Made by a program: the position numbers and the translations under genes. This document shows, piece after piece, positions 46,114-55,066 of a stretch of 64,000 nt of DNA (within the stretch, counting starts at the first letter, position 1; each line of letters starts with the position of its first letter). This DNA is from Bordetella bronchialis (GTDB lineage: Bacteria; Pseudomonadota; Gammaproteobacteria; Burkholderiales; Burkholderiaceae_B), in NCBI RefSeq assembly GCF_001676705.1, contig NZ_CP016170.1:124001-188000 (forward strand), given 5' to 3'. The notes beneath the pieces were generated by a model that saw only the letters and a list, made by a program, of their open reading frames with translations, was not told the DNA's origin and did not search any database.

Positions 46114-46434
46114 ATGACAATGACGAATACGCATCAACCTGTCCTCGTGCCCCGCGCCGATCACGCGCTGGACGGCACGCCCATCCATGTCGGCGACATC
46201 GTGCATCTGCGCCCCGCCGACGGTCCCGTCATCAAGGCCCGCGTCATCTACAACGCGCCCCTCAATGGCGCCACGACCTACACTACCGATCTGGTGACTC
46301 GCCCCGCGGAAAACGGCCGTACGCTCAAGCTGCGGTTCCGCTTCCGCCACGAACATGTGCACGGCATCGAGCCGGTGCGCGGCCGGCCCCATGTCGCGCC
46401 GCAGGTCTCCTCCGTACGCGTATCGGCGCGCTGA
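46114..46434 (+). CDS. Small hypothetical protein
   Basis: 106 residues beginning MTMTNTHQPVLVPRADHALD. It looks like a small beta-rich soluble protein: GTPIHVGDIVHLRPADGPVI, ATTYTTDLVTRPAENGRTLK, then Arg-rich LRFRFRHEHVHGIEPVRG. No known domain. GGA lies 6 bases before ATG 46114. Its GC returns to the genome norm, unlike the 790 bases before it. Nothing adjacent explains its role. Confidence 0.5.
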   Translation: MTMTNTHQPVLVPRADHALDGTPIHVGDIVHLRPADGPVIKARVIYNAPLNGATTYTTDLVTRPAENGRTLKLRFRFRHEHVHGIEPVRGRPHVAPQVSSVRVSAR

Positions 46435-46688
46435 TAGCGCTCTGGCCAGCCGTCGATACGCCACGGCTTTCGCCGGCCGCGCGGCCTGCGCCGACCACGT
46501 CGGCTATGTTCGGTTAGTTCGTCCGTTTCTCCTTTAGCGCCGGAACCGGCCCCGGGTGCCCGAGACCGAAGGGACTTGCGTGCGTGGCGCAGTCTGCCCC
46601 CGCGTCCCGGGTCGCCCGGTTCGCCGCGGCGCCATACGGGTTTGCCATCGCGTCGTGACGCTGCGCCCATCAAGATCAGGAGACAGAC

Positions 46689-47918
46689 GTGAACATCGCC
46701 GGCAAACCGGACGCACATTCCTCCCAGTACGTGGCTCAGCCGGCGCCGGCGCCGGACGCCAACGTCGGCATCACCCAGCGCGGGCACACCTTCACGACCC
46801 AGTCGGCCGTGCCGCCTGACGGCTGTGGCGGCGCGGCGCAGCCCCGTGCGCGCGCCACGCTGGCCCGCCGCGACAGCTGGAATCTGTTCGGTTTCCGCTG
46901 GCGCTTGCGCGGCCAGCGCATCGCCCGCAGCGCCGTACGCCACGCGGGCGGCACGGTGGAAAGCCTTTCCATGGCAAGGTCGGCCAGCGACACCGGCGTG
47001 ACCTGTAAAGAGCCGGTACCCCTGCGCTTCGTGCCCCTGGTTGCTGGCGGCGGCTGCGCACCCGCGTGGGCGCCCGATGCGCCCGCCATGCAAGGCGCGA
47101 CGGAGGGCGCGGCGCCCCGGCACGATCCCAGGCCCGGCGCGCGGGCGTCGTCCTGGCCGCATCGCCTGCTGTCTTCCATGAAGCACCGGATCCGCTATTG
47201 GACCGCGCCGGGAGAACACCGCAAGGCGCTGCGCATGACCTATTCGCGCGACAAGGTGATCGGCTCCACTTATGTATTCCTGAACGCCATACTGGCCGAT
47301 GAGCCGCTAGCCAGGCACTTTGCCGAACTGCAAAGGCAGGTCCGGCGCCTGGACAAGCGCGTGGGCATGCAGGCCGGCATCAGCACCGACAGCGCGCAGG
47401 TGCTGCGCGAGGCCGCCGATCGCACGGCCTGCGCACGCCACCAGGTCAAGGACAAGATCCTGTCTTTTCCCCGCGAAGAACTGCTGCATGGCGCGTTGAG
47501 CTTGGGCGATTTCCGTCGTGCGGATGGCATTCTGCTGGCGCTGGAATCGCGCATGGTCATCGGCATCGCGCTCTATGGCGATGCATTGCGCTGCCTGGCC
47601 GCGCTGGACGTCGACCACGATGGCCTGTGCGAAACCATCAACGGAATCCTGGACACCGTCTCCGCGCGAGAGGCCGCGGCGGGCGCAGTCCAGCGCCAGC
47701 AGTGGCTGGACACCACGGTGGGGCGCTTGCCTTACCGGACGCTGGGACGTCTGCACACGGTACTGTCCCGGCAGCAATGCGGCGGCGTGCACCAGGCTTT
47801 CCTGGACGAACTGCTGGATATCGTCGAAGCGCGGACCGGCATCCCGCCTGGTACGCCGGGTTCCCACCACCATCCGACGCGCGACGAGCGCGGGCCGACG
47901 GAACGGCAAAGCCCGTAA
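46689..47918 (+). CDS. Hypothetical protein of 409 residues, no recognised domain
   Basis: GTG 46689 has a good AGGAGA 5-6 bases upstream. The first ~160 residues are low-complexity and disordered (QPAPAPDANVGITQRGHTFT, Pro/Ala/Arg-rich). From about residue 165 the protein becomes a folded helical domain: ALRMTYSRDKVIGSTYVFLN, HFAELQRQVRRLDKRVGMQA, EELLHGALSLGDFRRADGIL, HQAFLDELLDIVEARTG. The tail is His/Pro-rich. No signal peptide. A disordered N-terminus plus a helical C-terminus is a layout seen in secreted effectors, but there is no direct support for secretion. It lies between a gene-poor stretch and tRNA-Thr. Confidence 0.62.
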   Translation: MNIAGKPDAHSSQYVAQPAPAPDANVGITQRGHTFTTQSAVPPDGCGGAAQPRARATLARRDSWNLFGFRWRLRGQRIARSAVRHAGGTVESLSMARSASDTGVTCKEPVPLRFVPLVAGGGCAPAWAPDAPAMQGATEGAAPRHDPRPGARASSWPHRLLSSMKHRIRYWTAPGEHRKALRMTYSRDKVIGSTYVFLNAILADEPLARHFAELQRQVRRLDKRVGMQAGISTDSAQVLREAADRTACARHQVKDKILSFPREELLHGALSLGDFRRADGILLALESRMVIGIALYGDALRCLAALDVDHDGLCETINGILDTVSAREAAAGAVQRQQWLDTTVGRLPYRTLGRLHTVLSRQQCGGVHQAFLDELLDIVEARTGIPPGTPGSHHHPTRDERGPTERQSP

Positions 47919-47947
47919 CGGCGCGGATGCGTCTGGTCGATGGGGAG

Positions 47948-48023
47948 TGGTGCCGGCTAGAGGAATCGAACCCCCGACCTTCGCATTACAAGTGCGCTGC
48001 TCTACCAACTGAGCTAAGCCGGC
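47948..48023 (-). tRNA. tRNA-Thr (anticodon TGT)
   Basis: Read on the minus strand: acceptor GCCGGCT, D-arm TAGCTCAGTTGGTAGAGCA, anticodon stem GCGCA/TGCGA around the loop CTTGTAA (anticodon TGT), T-arm GGGGGTTCGATTCC, and encoded CCA. 76 nt, fully cloverleaf-compatible. It reads ACA threonine codons. tRNA 3' ends are common integration sites. The DNA downstream of this 3' end (below 47948) is where the unrecognised 409-residue gene sits. Confidence 0.97.
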
Positions 48024-48119
48024 CAGGCGGTATGCCAAGGCGCCGGGCGGCGCGGCGAAACCGCGAAAGACGTGCATTGTATACGCGGCGGCATGGCTGT
48101 TCGCCGCGGCCGGGCGGCC

Positions 48120-48581
48120 TTATTTCACGATGGTCAGGCGCGGGCGTGGCGGCGGGTCGTCATCCTTGCCGCCGTCGGCCTTGTCACCCTGCGCGCCCTG
48201 GGCGGAGACGCCATCGCCCGCCGCCGCGGCGCCTTCGCGCGCGGGACGCGAGGCCGTGTCGTCGTCTTCGTCCTGTACCTCGAACCCCATGCCGGCGCCC
48301 GTTTCGCGGGCGTAGATGGCACTGACCGCCCCCACGGGAACGGACACCATCTCGATCACGCCGTTGAAGCGGGCCTGGAATTCGATGTACTCGTTGCCCA
48401 GGAGGAGCTTGTTCGTCGCCAGGTTGCCGATATTGAGCGTGATCTGTCCGTCGCGCACATGCGCGGGCGGCACCATGGTGCGGTCGTTCACCTGCACCAC
48501 CACGTAAGGGGTGTAGCCGTTATCCGTGCACCACTCGTGCAGCGCGCGGATCAGGTACGGTTTGGTCGATGATTCACCCAT
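48120..48581 (-). CDS. sspB: ClpXP protease specificity-enhancing factor SspB
   Basis: About 153 residues from ATG 48581 (MGESSTKPYLIRALHEWCTD); ATG 48590 adds three. The folded SspB domain is well conserved: YTPYVVVQVNDRTMVPPAHV and ITLNIGNLATNKLLLGNEYI. A flexible acidic linker follows (DEDDDTASRPAREGA) and a C-terminal ClpX-binding tail PRPRLTIVK, like the E. coli XB motif. It delivers ssrA-tagged proteins to ClpXP. It directly follows sspA. Confidence 0.95.
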   Translation of the reverse strand: MGESSTKPYLIRALHEWCTDNGYTPYVVVQVNDRTMVPPAHVRDGQITLNIGNLATNKLLLGNEYIEFQARFNGVIEMVSVPVGAVSAIYARETGAGMGFEVQDEDDDTASRPAREGAAAAGDGVSAQGAQGDKADGGKDDDPPPRPRLTIVK

Positions 48582-48591
48582 GGATGCCATC

Positions 48592-49203
48592 CTAGCGACG
48601 CATCACCTTTTCGGAAGGCGTGAGCGCTTCGATATAGGCCGGACGCGAGAAGATGCGTTCCGCATACTTCTGCAGCGGCGCGGCGTTTTTCGGCAGTTCG
48701 ATGCCGTAATGGTCCAGGCGCCACAGCAGCGGGGCCACCGCGACGTCCAGCATGGAGAACTCGTCGCCCAGCATGTACTTGTTCTTCAACAGCATGGGCG
48801 CCAGTTGGGCCAGGCGGTCGCGGATGTTCTGCCGCGCGCGGTCCAGGCGCTTTTCGTCGGGCTTGGCGTTGCGGTCTTCCAGCACCGACACGTGCACGAA
48901 CAGTTCCTTTTCGAAGTTGTACAGGAACAGGCGCGTGCGCGCGCGCATGACGGGGTCGGCCGGCATCAGCTGCGGATGCGGGAAGCGTTCGTCGATGTAT
49001 TCGTTGATGATGTTCGACTCGTACAACACCAGGTCGCGTTCGACGAGTATGGGCACTTGGCCGTACGGATTCATGACCGAAATGTCTTCCGGCTTGTTGT
49101 ACAGGTCGATGTCCCGGATTTCAAAATCCATGCCCTTTTCGAACAATACAAAGCGGCAGCGTTGCGAAAACGGGCACGTGGTTCCGGAATAAAGCACCAT
49201 CAT
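48592..49203 (-). CDS. sspA: Stringent starvation protein A
   Basis: 203 residues, GST fold. It binds RNA polymerase and alters transcription in stationary phase and stress. N-terminal thioredoxin-like half: YSGTTCPFSQRCRFVLFEKG, GQVPILVERDLVLYESNIIN. C-terminal helical half ends in PSEKVMRR. It precedes sspB by 10 bases, so the two form an operon, and lies 127 bases downstream of petC. Confidence 0.95.
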   Translation of the reverse strand: MMVLYSGTTCPFSQRCRFVLFEKGMDFEIRDIDLYNKPEDISVMNPYGQVPILVERDLVLYESNIINEYIDERFPHPQLMPADPVMRARTRLFLYNFEKELFVHVSVLEDRNAKPDEKRLDRARQNIRDRLAQLAPMLLKNKYMLGDEFSMLDVAVAPLLWRLDHYGIELPKNAAPLQKYAERIFSRPAYIEALTPSEKVMRR

Positions 49204-49330
49204 GGCGGTAAGTCCTTGTATGAAAAGCGAAAGGCCAGCGCCGCCAATCTAGCAGGCGCTGGCCCCAATTGCCAGGGGGGGCGTTATGCCGGGGGCATGC
49301 ACGACCCCGGCCCCTGTTTGGTTGGGCCGA

Positions 49331-50179
49331 TTACCTCACGTGTTTCCAGTAGGAAGCGTTCAGCCGCAGGGCGACGACCAGGAACAGGCCCAGGAAGAGC
49401 AGCACCCAGACGCCGAGCTCCTTGCGGAACTGGGCCACCGGCTCCGACATCCACCCCAGGAAGGCGGTCAGGTCGGCGACGTCATTGTCGAATTGGGCGG
49501 ATTGCGCCGCATTCGCAGCCTTGAAGGTGGCCGTGACGCTTTCGCTGCCGTGATAGCTGGCGACCGCATCTTTCTTGACCGTCGCGTAGCCCTGGGGGTC
49601 GTACACGGTGGTTACGCGTTCCCACCCGCCTTCTTCGCCCTTGCCTTCGGCGCGGTGCATGGCGACGGTGGTCAGCTCGCGCGGCCCCTGGCGTTCCCAA
49701 AGGACATGGGGCATGCCGACATTGGGAAATACCAGGTTGTTCCAGCCCGTGGGCCGGCTGGTGTCGCGGTAGAACGAACGCAGGTAGGTGTAAATGTAGT
49801 CGATTCCGGGCGCGCCTGCAGTCTGGGACTTGGCGCGGGCGATCACGGACAGGTCGGGCGGGGCCACGCCGAACCATTTCTTGGCGTCCTTGGGCGTCAT
49901 CGCCACCGTCATCAGGTCGCCGACCTTCTGGCCCGTGAACAGCAGGTTCTTCTTGATCTGCTCATCGGTCAGGCCGATTTCCGTCAGCTTGTTGTAGCGC
50001 ATGGACCCGGCGGCGTGGCAGTTCAGGCAATAGTTGACGAACAGCTTGGCGCCATTCTGCAACGACGCCACGTCGGCGACCCGGTTCGGCGCGGTTTCCA
50101 GGGGGTATCCACCTTCGGCGGCCAAGGCGGTGGCGCACGTGAGCATCAACGCCACGGCACCCATCAGCTTCTTGATCAT
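49331..50179 (-). CDS. petC: Cytochrome c1 of the bc1 complex
   Basis: 282 residues from ATG 50179 (MIKKLMGAVALMLTCATALA, signal peptide); other Met codons lie just upstream. The c-type heme site is CLNCH (VNYCLNCHAAGSMRYNKL). C-terminal membrane anchor ELGVWVLLFLGLFLVVALRL. Periplasmic face of respiratory complex III; it takes electrons from the Rieske protein. Third gene of the petABC operon. Confidence 0.95.
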   Translation of the reverse strand: MIKKLMGAVALMLTCATALAAEGGYPLETAPNRVADVASLQNGAKLFVNYCLNCHAAGSMRYNKLTEIGLTDEQIKKNLLFTGQKVGDLMTVAMTPKDAKKWFGVAPPDLSVIARAKSQTAGAPGIDYIYTYLRSFYRDTSRPTGWNNLVFPNVGMPHVLWERQGPRELTTVAMHRAEGKGEEGGWERVTTVYDPQGYATVKKDAVASYHGSESVTATFKAANAAQSAQFDNDVADLTAFLGWMSEPVAQFRKELGVWVLLFLGLFLVVALRLNASYWKHVR

Positions 50180-50204
50180 GGTCATTCCGTTATGTGTGCA
50201 GGGC

Positions 50205-51593
50205 TCAGTGGGCGTGATAGACGACACGTTCGGGCACGGGCTTGAAGGTGCCCAGGCGGCTCCAGACGGGCATCAGGAAGAAGAACGCCAGGTAGTACAG
50301 CGTGCCGATCTGTGACGTCAGGTTCAGCGCCGGATTGGGCGGCTGCGTGCCGATATACCCCAGCACCAGGAAGTTGACCATGAAGATGCCATAGACCACC
50401 TTGTGCCAGTCAGGCCGGTAACGGATGGATTTGACGGGGGACTGGTCCAGCCAGGGCAGGAAGAACAGGATCACCACCGTACCGCCCATGGTGACGACGC
50501 CCCAGAACTTGGCATCCAGCACGCGCAGCAGCACCGCCACGACAATCAGCAGGACCGGCAGCACGATGCGGGCGATACCGCGCCCCTTGCCCTTGAGCAG
50601 CAGCGCCAGGGCACCCAGCACCGAGGCGCCGGACAGCACCCAGGTGAAGTCGTCCGTGGTGGCGCGCAGCATGGAATAGAAGGGCGTGAAGTACCAGACC
50701 GGCGCGATATGCGGCGGGGTCTTCAGGGAGTCGGCCGGGATGAAGTTGTTGTATTCCAGGAAGAACCCGCCCATTTCCGGGCCGAAGAAGACGATGGCCG
50801 CGAAAACGATCAGGAAACCGGCAACGCCGACGATGTCGTGCACCGTGTAGTACGGGTGGAAAGGCACGCCATCCAGCGGACGGCCGTAGCGGTCCTTCGG
50901 ACCTTGCTTGATCTCCACGCCGTCCGGGTTGTTGGACCCGACTTCATGCAGCGCCACCAGGTGCGCCGCCACCAGGCCGATTAGGACCAGCGGGATGGCG
51001 ATCACATGGAAGGCGAAGAAGCGGTTCAGCGTGGCGTCGGACACGACGTAGTCGCCGCGGATCCAGATGGCCAGGTCCGGCCCGATGAAGGGAATGGCGG
51101 AGAACAGGTTCACGATGACCTGCGCGCCCCAGTAGGACATCTGGCCCCAGGGCAGCAGGTAGCCGAAGAAGGCTTCGCCCATCAGACAGAGGAAGATGGC
51201 AACGCCGAAGATCCACACCAGTTCGCGCGGCTTGCGGTACGAGCCGTACAGCAGCCCGCGCAGCATGTGCAGGTAGACCACCACGAAGAACATCGACGCG
51301 CCGGTGGAGTGCATGTAGCGGATCAGCCATCCGCCCGGCACTTCGCGCATGATGTATTCGACCGACTGGAAGGCGCGCTCCGCGTCGGGCTTGTAGTGCA
51401 TGACCAGGAATATGCCGGTGACGATCTGCAGGACCAGCACCAGCAGGGCCAGCGATCCGAAGAAGTACCAGAAGTTGAAATTCTTGGGCGCGTAGTATTC
51501 CGAGACATGGGCTTTCCATGTCGAGGTAGCCGGAAAGCGCCGATCCAGCCATCCCATGAAACCTGTCGATTCGACGGTCTTGTCGCCATCCAT
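50205..51593 (-). CDS. petB: Cytochrome b of the bc1 complex
   Basis: 462 residues and about eight or nine membrane spans. Heme-ligand histidines occur in RYMHSTGASMFFVVVYLHML (b-heme pair) and FFAFHVIAIPLVLIGLVAAH. The quinol-oxidation site PEWY motif appears as PVWYFTPFYSML. A ninth C-terminal span extends it beyond the 380-residue mitochondrial form. AAGGAG precedes the ATG. It sits between petA and petC. Confidence 0.96.
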   Translation of the reverse strand: MDGDKTVESTGFMGWLDRRFPATSTWKAHVSEYYAPKNFNFWYFFGSLALLVLVLQIVTGIFLVMHYKPDAERAFQSVEYIMREVPGGWLIRYMHSTGASMFFVVVYLHMLRGLLYGSYRKPRELVWIFGVAIFLCLMGEAFFGYLLPWGQMSYWGAQVIVNLFSAIPFIGPDLAIWIRGDYVVSDATLNRFFAFHVIAIPLVLIGLVAAHLVALHEVGSNNPDGVEIKQGPKDRYGRPLDGVPFHPYYTVHDIVGVAGFLIVFAAIVFFGPEMGGFFLEYNNFIPADSLKTPPHIAPVWYFTPFYSMLRATTDDFTWVLSGASVLGALALLLKGKGRGIARIVLPVLLIVVAVLLRVLDAKFWGVVTMGGTVVILFFLPWLDQSPVKSIRYRPDWHKVVYGIFMVNFLVLGYIGTQPPNPALNLTSQIGTLYYLAFFFLMPVWSRLGTFKPVPERVVYHAH

Positions 51594-51654
51594 GAAGCAG
51601 CTCCTTTGCTAGTCGTGGCGTATCTGTCTAATGCGCGCGTATAGCGGCGCCCTG

Positions 51655-52275
51655 TCAGGCCTTGTTGTTTTCGTCGACACCGACGATGATGCGGGTGTCC
51701 GACTGGTATTGGTAAGGCGGCACTTCCAGGTTGTCCGGCGCGGGAACGTTCTTGAACACGCGGCCGGCCAGGTCGAAGACCGAGCCGTGGCAGGGGCAGA
51801 GAAAGCCATCGACGCCGGGCGCGACGTCATTCTGGCGATTCGGCGAGCACCCCAGGTGGGTGCAGATGCCGACGCAGACGAACAGGTCTTCCTTGCGGGA
51901 CCGATAGGGGTTTTCCGCGAATGACGGGGTGTAGCCGGGGCGCTTCGAATCCGGGTCCGCAAGCAGGGAGGTGTCTTTTTTGAGTTCCGCCAGCTGTTCC
52001 TGGGTGCGGCGCAGGATCCAGACGGGCTTGCCGCGCCATTCCACGGTCATCATCTGGCCGGGCTGCAGCTGGCTGATGTCCACTTCCACGGGCGCGCCGG
52101 CGGCGCGGGCCTTGGCGGAAGGGGCGAATGTGCCGACAAACGGTACGGCGGTTGCTACACCGGCCACGCCACCGAGGGCACAGGCCGTCGTTACCCAGAA
52201 GCGCCGCGATGGATCAGGAGGCAGGTTGACAGGTGCTGCGCCTTCATCATCGGGATACATCGTAGTCTGACTCAT
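51655..52275 (-). CDS. petA: Rieske iron-sulfur subunit of the bc1 complex
   Basis: 206 residues. A twin-arginine-like N-terminus (DPSRRFWVTTACALGG) doubles as the membrane anchor. This suits Tat export of a folded [2Fe-2S] protein; tatABC are encoded 4 kb away. Cluster ligands C-T-H (CTHLGC) and C-P-C-H (CPCHGSVFD) are intact. It moves electrons from quinol to cytochrome c1. Confidence 0.96.
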   Translation of the reverse strand: MSQTTMYPDDEGAAPVNLPPDPSRRFWVTTACALGGVAGVATAVPFVGTFAPSAKARAAGAPVEVDISQLQPGQMMTVEWRGKPVWILRRTQEQLAELKKDTSLLADPDSKRPGYTPSFAENPYRSRKEDLFVCVGICTHLGCSPNRQNDVAPGVDGFLCPCHGSVFDLAGRVFKNVPAPDNLEVPPYQYQSDTRIIVGVDENNKA

Positions 52276-52614
52276 CTTCCATCCTTGTTATGCGGCTACT
52301 GCGGATCATGCCTGGGCCGTGTAGCGTTCCCCTCCAGGGGATGTGGAATAGCAGTTGGCCCTGTACCTGGCCTTTCTTGCCGCCCCGGCGAGCCGGAAAC
52401 GGTAAACAAACCGACGCATCGGCCGCAAAAAGCAGGCCGCCGCGCCTGAATACGGCGGCGCCCGGTGGGCCGTACGGCTTGTCGTTTCCGTACCGCCCAT
52501 GCCTGGACGCCTTGACCGCTTGTCGTCTTTACTACTACTTGATGAGACGTAACGTCTTCGCAACCGCGTATTATAGCCTTAGCCCAATAACGGGCACATC
52601 GCAGAGGAGCCTGT
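52276..52614. other. petA–mscL divergent regulatory interval
   Basis: 339 bases between divergent petA and mscL, with no gene-like ORF. It must hold both promoters. Visible elements are TATTAT at 52569-52574, a good -10 candidate for mscL, and the palindrome at 52545-52557. Confidence 0.55.
52545..52557. promoter_or_regulatory. 13-bp palindrome upstream of mscL
   Basis: AGACGTAACGTCT is a perfect palindrome with one central base. It lies 11 bases before a TATTAT -10 candidate and 58 bases before the mscL ATG, overlapping where a -35 element would be. It could be a repressor or activator site. Confidence 0.35.
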
Positions 52615-53076
52615 ATGAGTTTTCTGAAAGAATTCCGTGCTTTCGCCGTCAAGGGCAATGCCGTGGATCTGGCCGTCGGTGTCATCATCGGGGCGGCCTT
52701 CGGAAGAATCGTCGATTCCCTGGTGAAAGACGTCGTCATGCCGGTCATCAATTTCATCCTGGGCGGGGCGGTGGACTTTTCCAATAAATTCATCGTCCTT
52801 TCGATGCCGGCCAATTACAACGGGCCCATGACCTACGCGGACTTGACCAAGGCGGGCGCCAACGTATTCGCCTGGGGCAATTTCGTCACCATCGTGATCA
52901 ACTTCATCCTGCTGGCTTTCATCATCTTCTGGATGGTGAAGGCCGTGGCGCGGGCGCGTGCCACGATGGAAACCAAGCACGACGAGCCCGGCACGCCGGC
53001 CGCCCCGCCCGCCGACGTGCAGCTGTTGCAGGAAATCCGCGACCTGCTGAAGCAGCAGCGCGGCCCCGTCGCCTGA
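52615..53076 (+). CDS. mscL: Large-conductance mechanosensitive channel
   Basis: 153 residues. Homopentameric inner-membrane channel that opens on osmotic downshock. N-terminal [20 protein letters not shown] and TM1 [19 protein letters not shown] with the gate Gly/Val residues. TM2 is [20 protein letters not shown]. The C-terminal tail ([13 protein letters not shown]) forms the cytoplasmic helical bundle. Strong AGAGGAG ribosome site before ATG 52615. Confidence 0.97.
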   Translation: MSFLKEFRAFAVKGNAVDLAVGVIIGAAFGRIVDSLVKDVVMPVINFILGGAVDFSNKFIVLSMPANYNGPMTYADLTKAGANVFAWGNFVTIVINFILLAFIIFWMVKAVARARATMETKHDEPGTPAAPPADVQLLQEIRDLLKQQRGPVA

Positions 53077-53102
53077 AGGCCGGCCGCCGCCCGGCGCGCG
53101 GC

Positions 53103-53879
53103 TCAGACGGGGTTGTCGATGTCGACGAAGTCCACGCGGATGCCGAACTGGTCGGCGATCGCCTGTCCCAGGGCCTGCACGCCGTAGCGTTCCGTGGCGT
53201 GGTGGCCGGCGGCCAGGAAGGCGACGCCGGTCTCGCGCGACAAATGCACGGTCGGCTCGGAGATCTCCCCGGTGATGTAGGCGTCGGCGCCGGCGTCCAC
53301 GGCGTCCGCCAGCATGCCCTGGGCGCCGCCCGTGCACCACGCGACCCGGCGGACCGGACGCTGTGGATCGCCGATGGCTTGCGGCGCGCGTCCCAGCCGC
53401 TCCGCGGCGCGCGCCGCCAACTGGCCGAAGTTCCCGATGCCGGGCGCGCTGCCTACCCAGACGAGGTTGTCCGGCCCGCAGGTGCGGGGCAGGCCGGCGG
53501 CGTCCAGCTCCGGCGAAAGTCCCAGGACCCGGGCCAGCTGCGCGTTGTTGCCCAGTCGTGGATGGGCGTCCAGCGGCAGGTGGTAGGCGAACAGGTTCAG
53601 GTCATGGCCCAGGGCCAGCGCCAGGCGCTGGCGGCGCGGGCCGCGTACGCGCGGGTCCTCGTTCTTCCAGAACCAGCCGTGATGCACCAGCACGGTATCC
53701 GCGCCGCGCTCGATGGCCGCGCGCAACAAGGCCTCGGAGGCCGTCACCCCGGCGATAATATGGGCGATCGACGCCTTGCCTTCCACTTGCAGCCCATTGG
53801 GACTGTAGTCGCGGAACCGGCCCGGTTGCAGGGTCTGGTCCAGCCAGTCGGCCAGTTCGCGGGTATCGATACTCTTCAT
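53103..53879 (-). CDS. Nif3-like dinuclear metal centre protein
   Basis: 258 residues of the NIF3/YbgI family, hexamers with a di-metal site. Metal ligands visible: ADTVLVHHGWFWKNEDP, NLFAYHLPLDAHP, and the late AAGHHATERYG. The N-terminus MKSIDTRELADWLDQTLQPG and IIAGVTASEALLRAAIERGA fit the family. Bacterial members are linked to GTP cyclohydrolase-like and peptidase functions without firm proof. It diverges from the DegS-like gene, the starts being only about 20 bases apart. Confidence 0.92.
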   Translation of the reverse strand: MKSIDTRELADWLDQTLQPGRFRDYSPNGLQVEGKASIAHIIAGVTASEALLRAAIERGADTVLVHHGWFWKNEDPRVRGPRRQRLALALGHDLNLFAYHLPLDAHPRLGNNAQLARVLGLSPELDAAGLPRTCGPDNLVWVGSAPGIGNFGQLAARAAERLGRAPQAIGDPQRPVRRVAWCTGGAQGMLADAVDAGADAYITGEISEPTVHLSRETGVAFLAAGHHATERYGVQALGQAIADQFGIRVDFVDIDNPV

Positions 53880-53899
53880 TGCTTTACCTGATAAGGATC

Positions 53900-55066
53900 A
53901 TGCGTCGACTCTGGCTGATATTCGCCCAGGCCGTCACGGTCAGTCTTGCCATTCTATTCGTGGTCAGCACCCTGCGACCCGACTGGCTGCGCCTGTCGGG
54001 TCCGGGCACGCCGCCGACCTCCCGGCCGGCGTCCCCGGGGACCGCGGTGGCGCCGGCCCCGGCATCCGTGGCCGACCTGACCTTCGCGCCGGCGGTGGCG
54101 CGGGCGGCTCCCGCCGTGGTGAACGTCTACACCGCCAAGCACGTCGACGTGCCCCTGATCCCGCTGCCGGACGATCCCATCATCCGCGAATTGCTGGGAC
54201 AGGTGCCGGGCGTCAGCCGGCGCCATGAATCCACCAGCCTGGGGTCCGGCGTGATCGTGCAGGATCGCTACGTACTGACCAACTATCACGTGGTCGAGGC
54301 GGCCGACGCCATCGAAGTGGCGCTGGCGGATGGCCGCGAGACGCGGGCCCAGGTCGTGGGCGCGGATCCCGAGACCGACCTGGCCGTGCTGAAAATGCCG
54401 GAGGACATCGGCGCCGTACCGGTCGCCGCGCTCGGAAGCGACGGCACGCTGAAGGTCGGCGATGTGGTGCTGGCCATAGGGAATCCCTTCGGCGTCGGCC
54501 AGACGACCACCCAGGGCATCGTATCCGCGCTGGGCCGCAGCAGCCTGGGCCTGAATACCTATGAAAACTTCATCCAGACCGACGCCGCCATCAATCCCGG
54601 GAATTCCGGTGGGGCGCTGATCGACCAGCAGGGCCGCGTCGTCGGCATCAATACGGCCATCTATTCCCAGTCGGGCGGGTCCCTGGGGATAGGCTTCGCC
54701 GTGCCCATCGATACCGCCCGCTCGGTGATGGAAGACATCATACGCACGGGCTACGTGCGGCGCGGCTGGCTGGGCGTGGAGCCGCAGGACCTGACGCCCG
54801 ATCTGGCGCGTGCGTTCAAGCTGGGTAGCCAGCGCGGGGTGATCATCGCCGGCGTGATGCGCGACGGCCCCGCGGGACGCGGCGGGCTGCGGGTGGGCGA
54901 TATCGTGTTGAGCATCGACGGCAATGACGTGCGCAATACGTCTTCCATGCTGGCGATGATCGCGCTGCTGCCGCCGGGGCAGGAGGTGACGCTGGCCGTG
55001 CTGCGCGGCGGCCGGCAGATGGATCTCAAGGTGAAGATCGGCGTGCGTCCCCAGCGGCCCAGGTAG
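53900..55066 (+). CDS. Membrane-anchored trypsin-like serine protease, DegS/AlgW type
   Basis: 388 residues from ATG 53900; a TTG at 53879 is also in frame. N-terminal anchor LWLIFAQAVTVSLAILFVVS, then the S1C protease domain. Catalytic His in VLTNYHVVEAAD, Asp in DPETDLAVLK, Ser in NPGNSGGALID. One PDZ domain follows (RGWLGVEPQDLTPDLARAFK, GGLRVGDIVLSIDGNDVRN). A single PDZ and a membrane anchor mark it as DegS/AlgW rather than DegP, with a probable role in sensing misfolded outer-membrane proteins. The end overlaps the XRE gene by 41 bases. Confidence 0.92.
   Translation: MRRLWLIFAQAVTVSLAILFVVSTLRPDWLRLSGPGTPPTSRPASPGTAVAPAPASVADLTFAPAVARAAPAVVNVYTAKHVDVPLIPLPDDPIIRELLGQVPGVSRRHESTSLGSGVIVQDRYVLTNYHVVEAADAIEVALADGRETRAQVVGADPETDLAVLKMPEDIGAVPVAALGSDGTLKVGDVVLAIGNPFGVGQTTTQGIVSALGRSSLGLNTYENFIQTDAAINPGNSGGALIDQQGRVVGINTAIYSQSGGSLGIGFAVPIDTARSVMEDIIRTGYVRRGWLGVEPQDLTPDLARAFKLGSQRGVIIAGVMRDGPAGRGGLRVGDIVLSIDGNDVRNTSSMLAMIALLPPGQEVTLAVLRGGRQMDLKVKIGVRPQRPR

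Noticed and set aside
45833..46120. Minus-strand ORF of 95 codons in the gene-poor interval
   Set aside because: TTG start without ribosome site, overlaps the start of the 46114 gene and has Arg/Lys-rich composition typical of a shadow frame.
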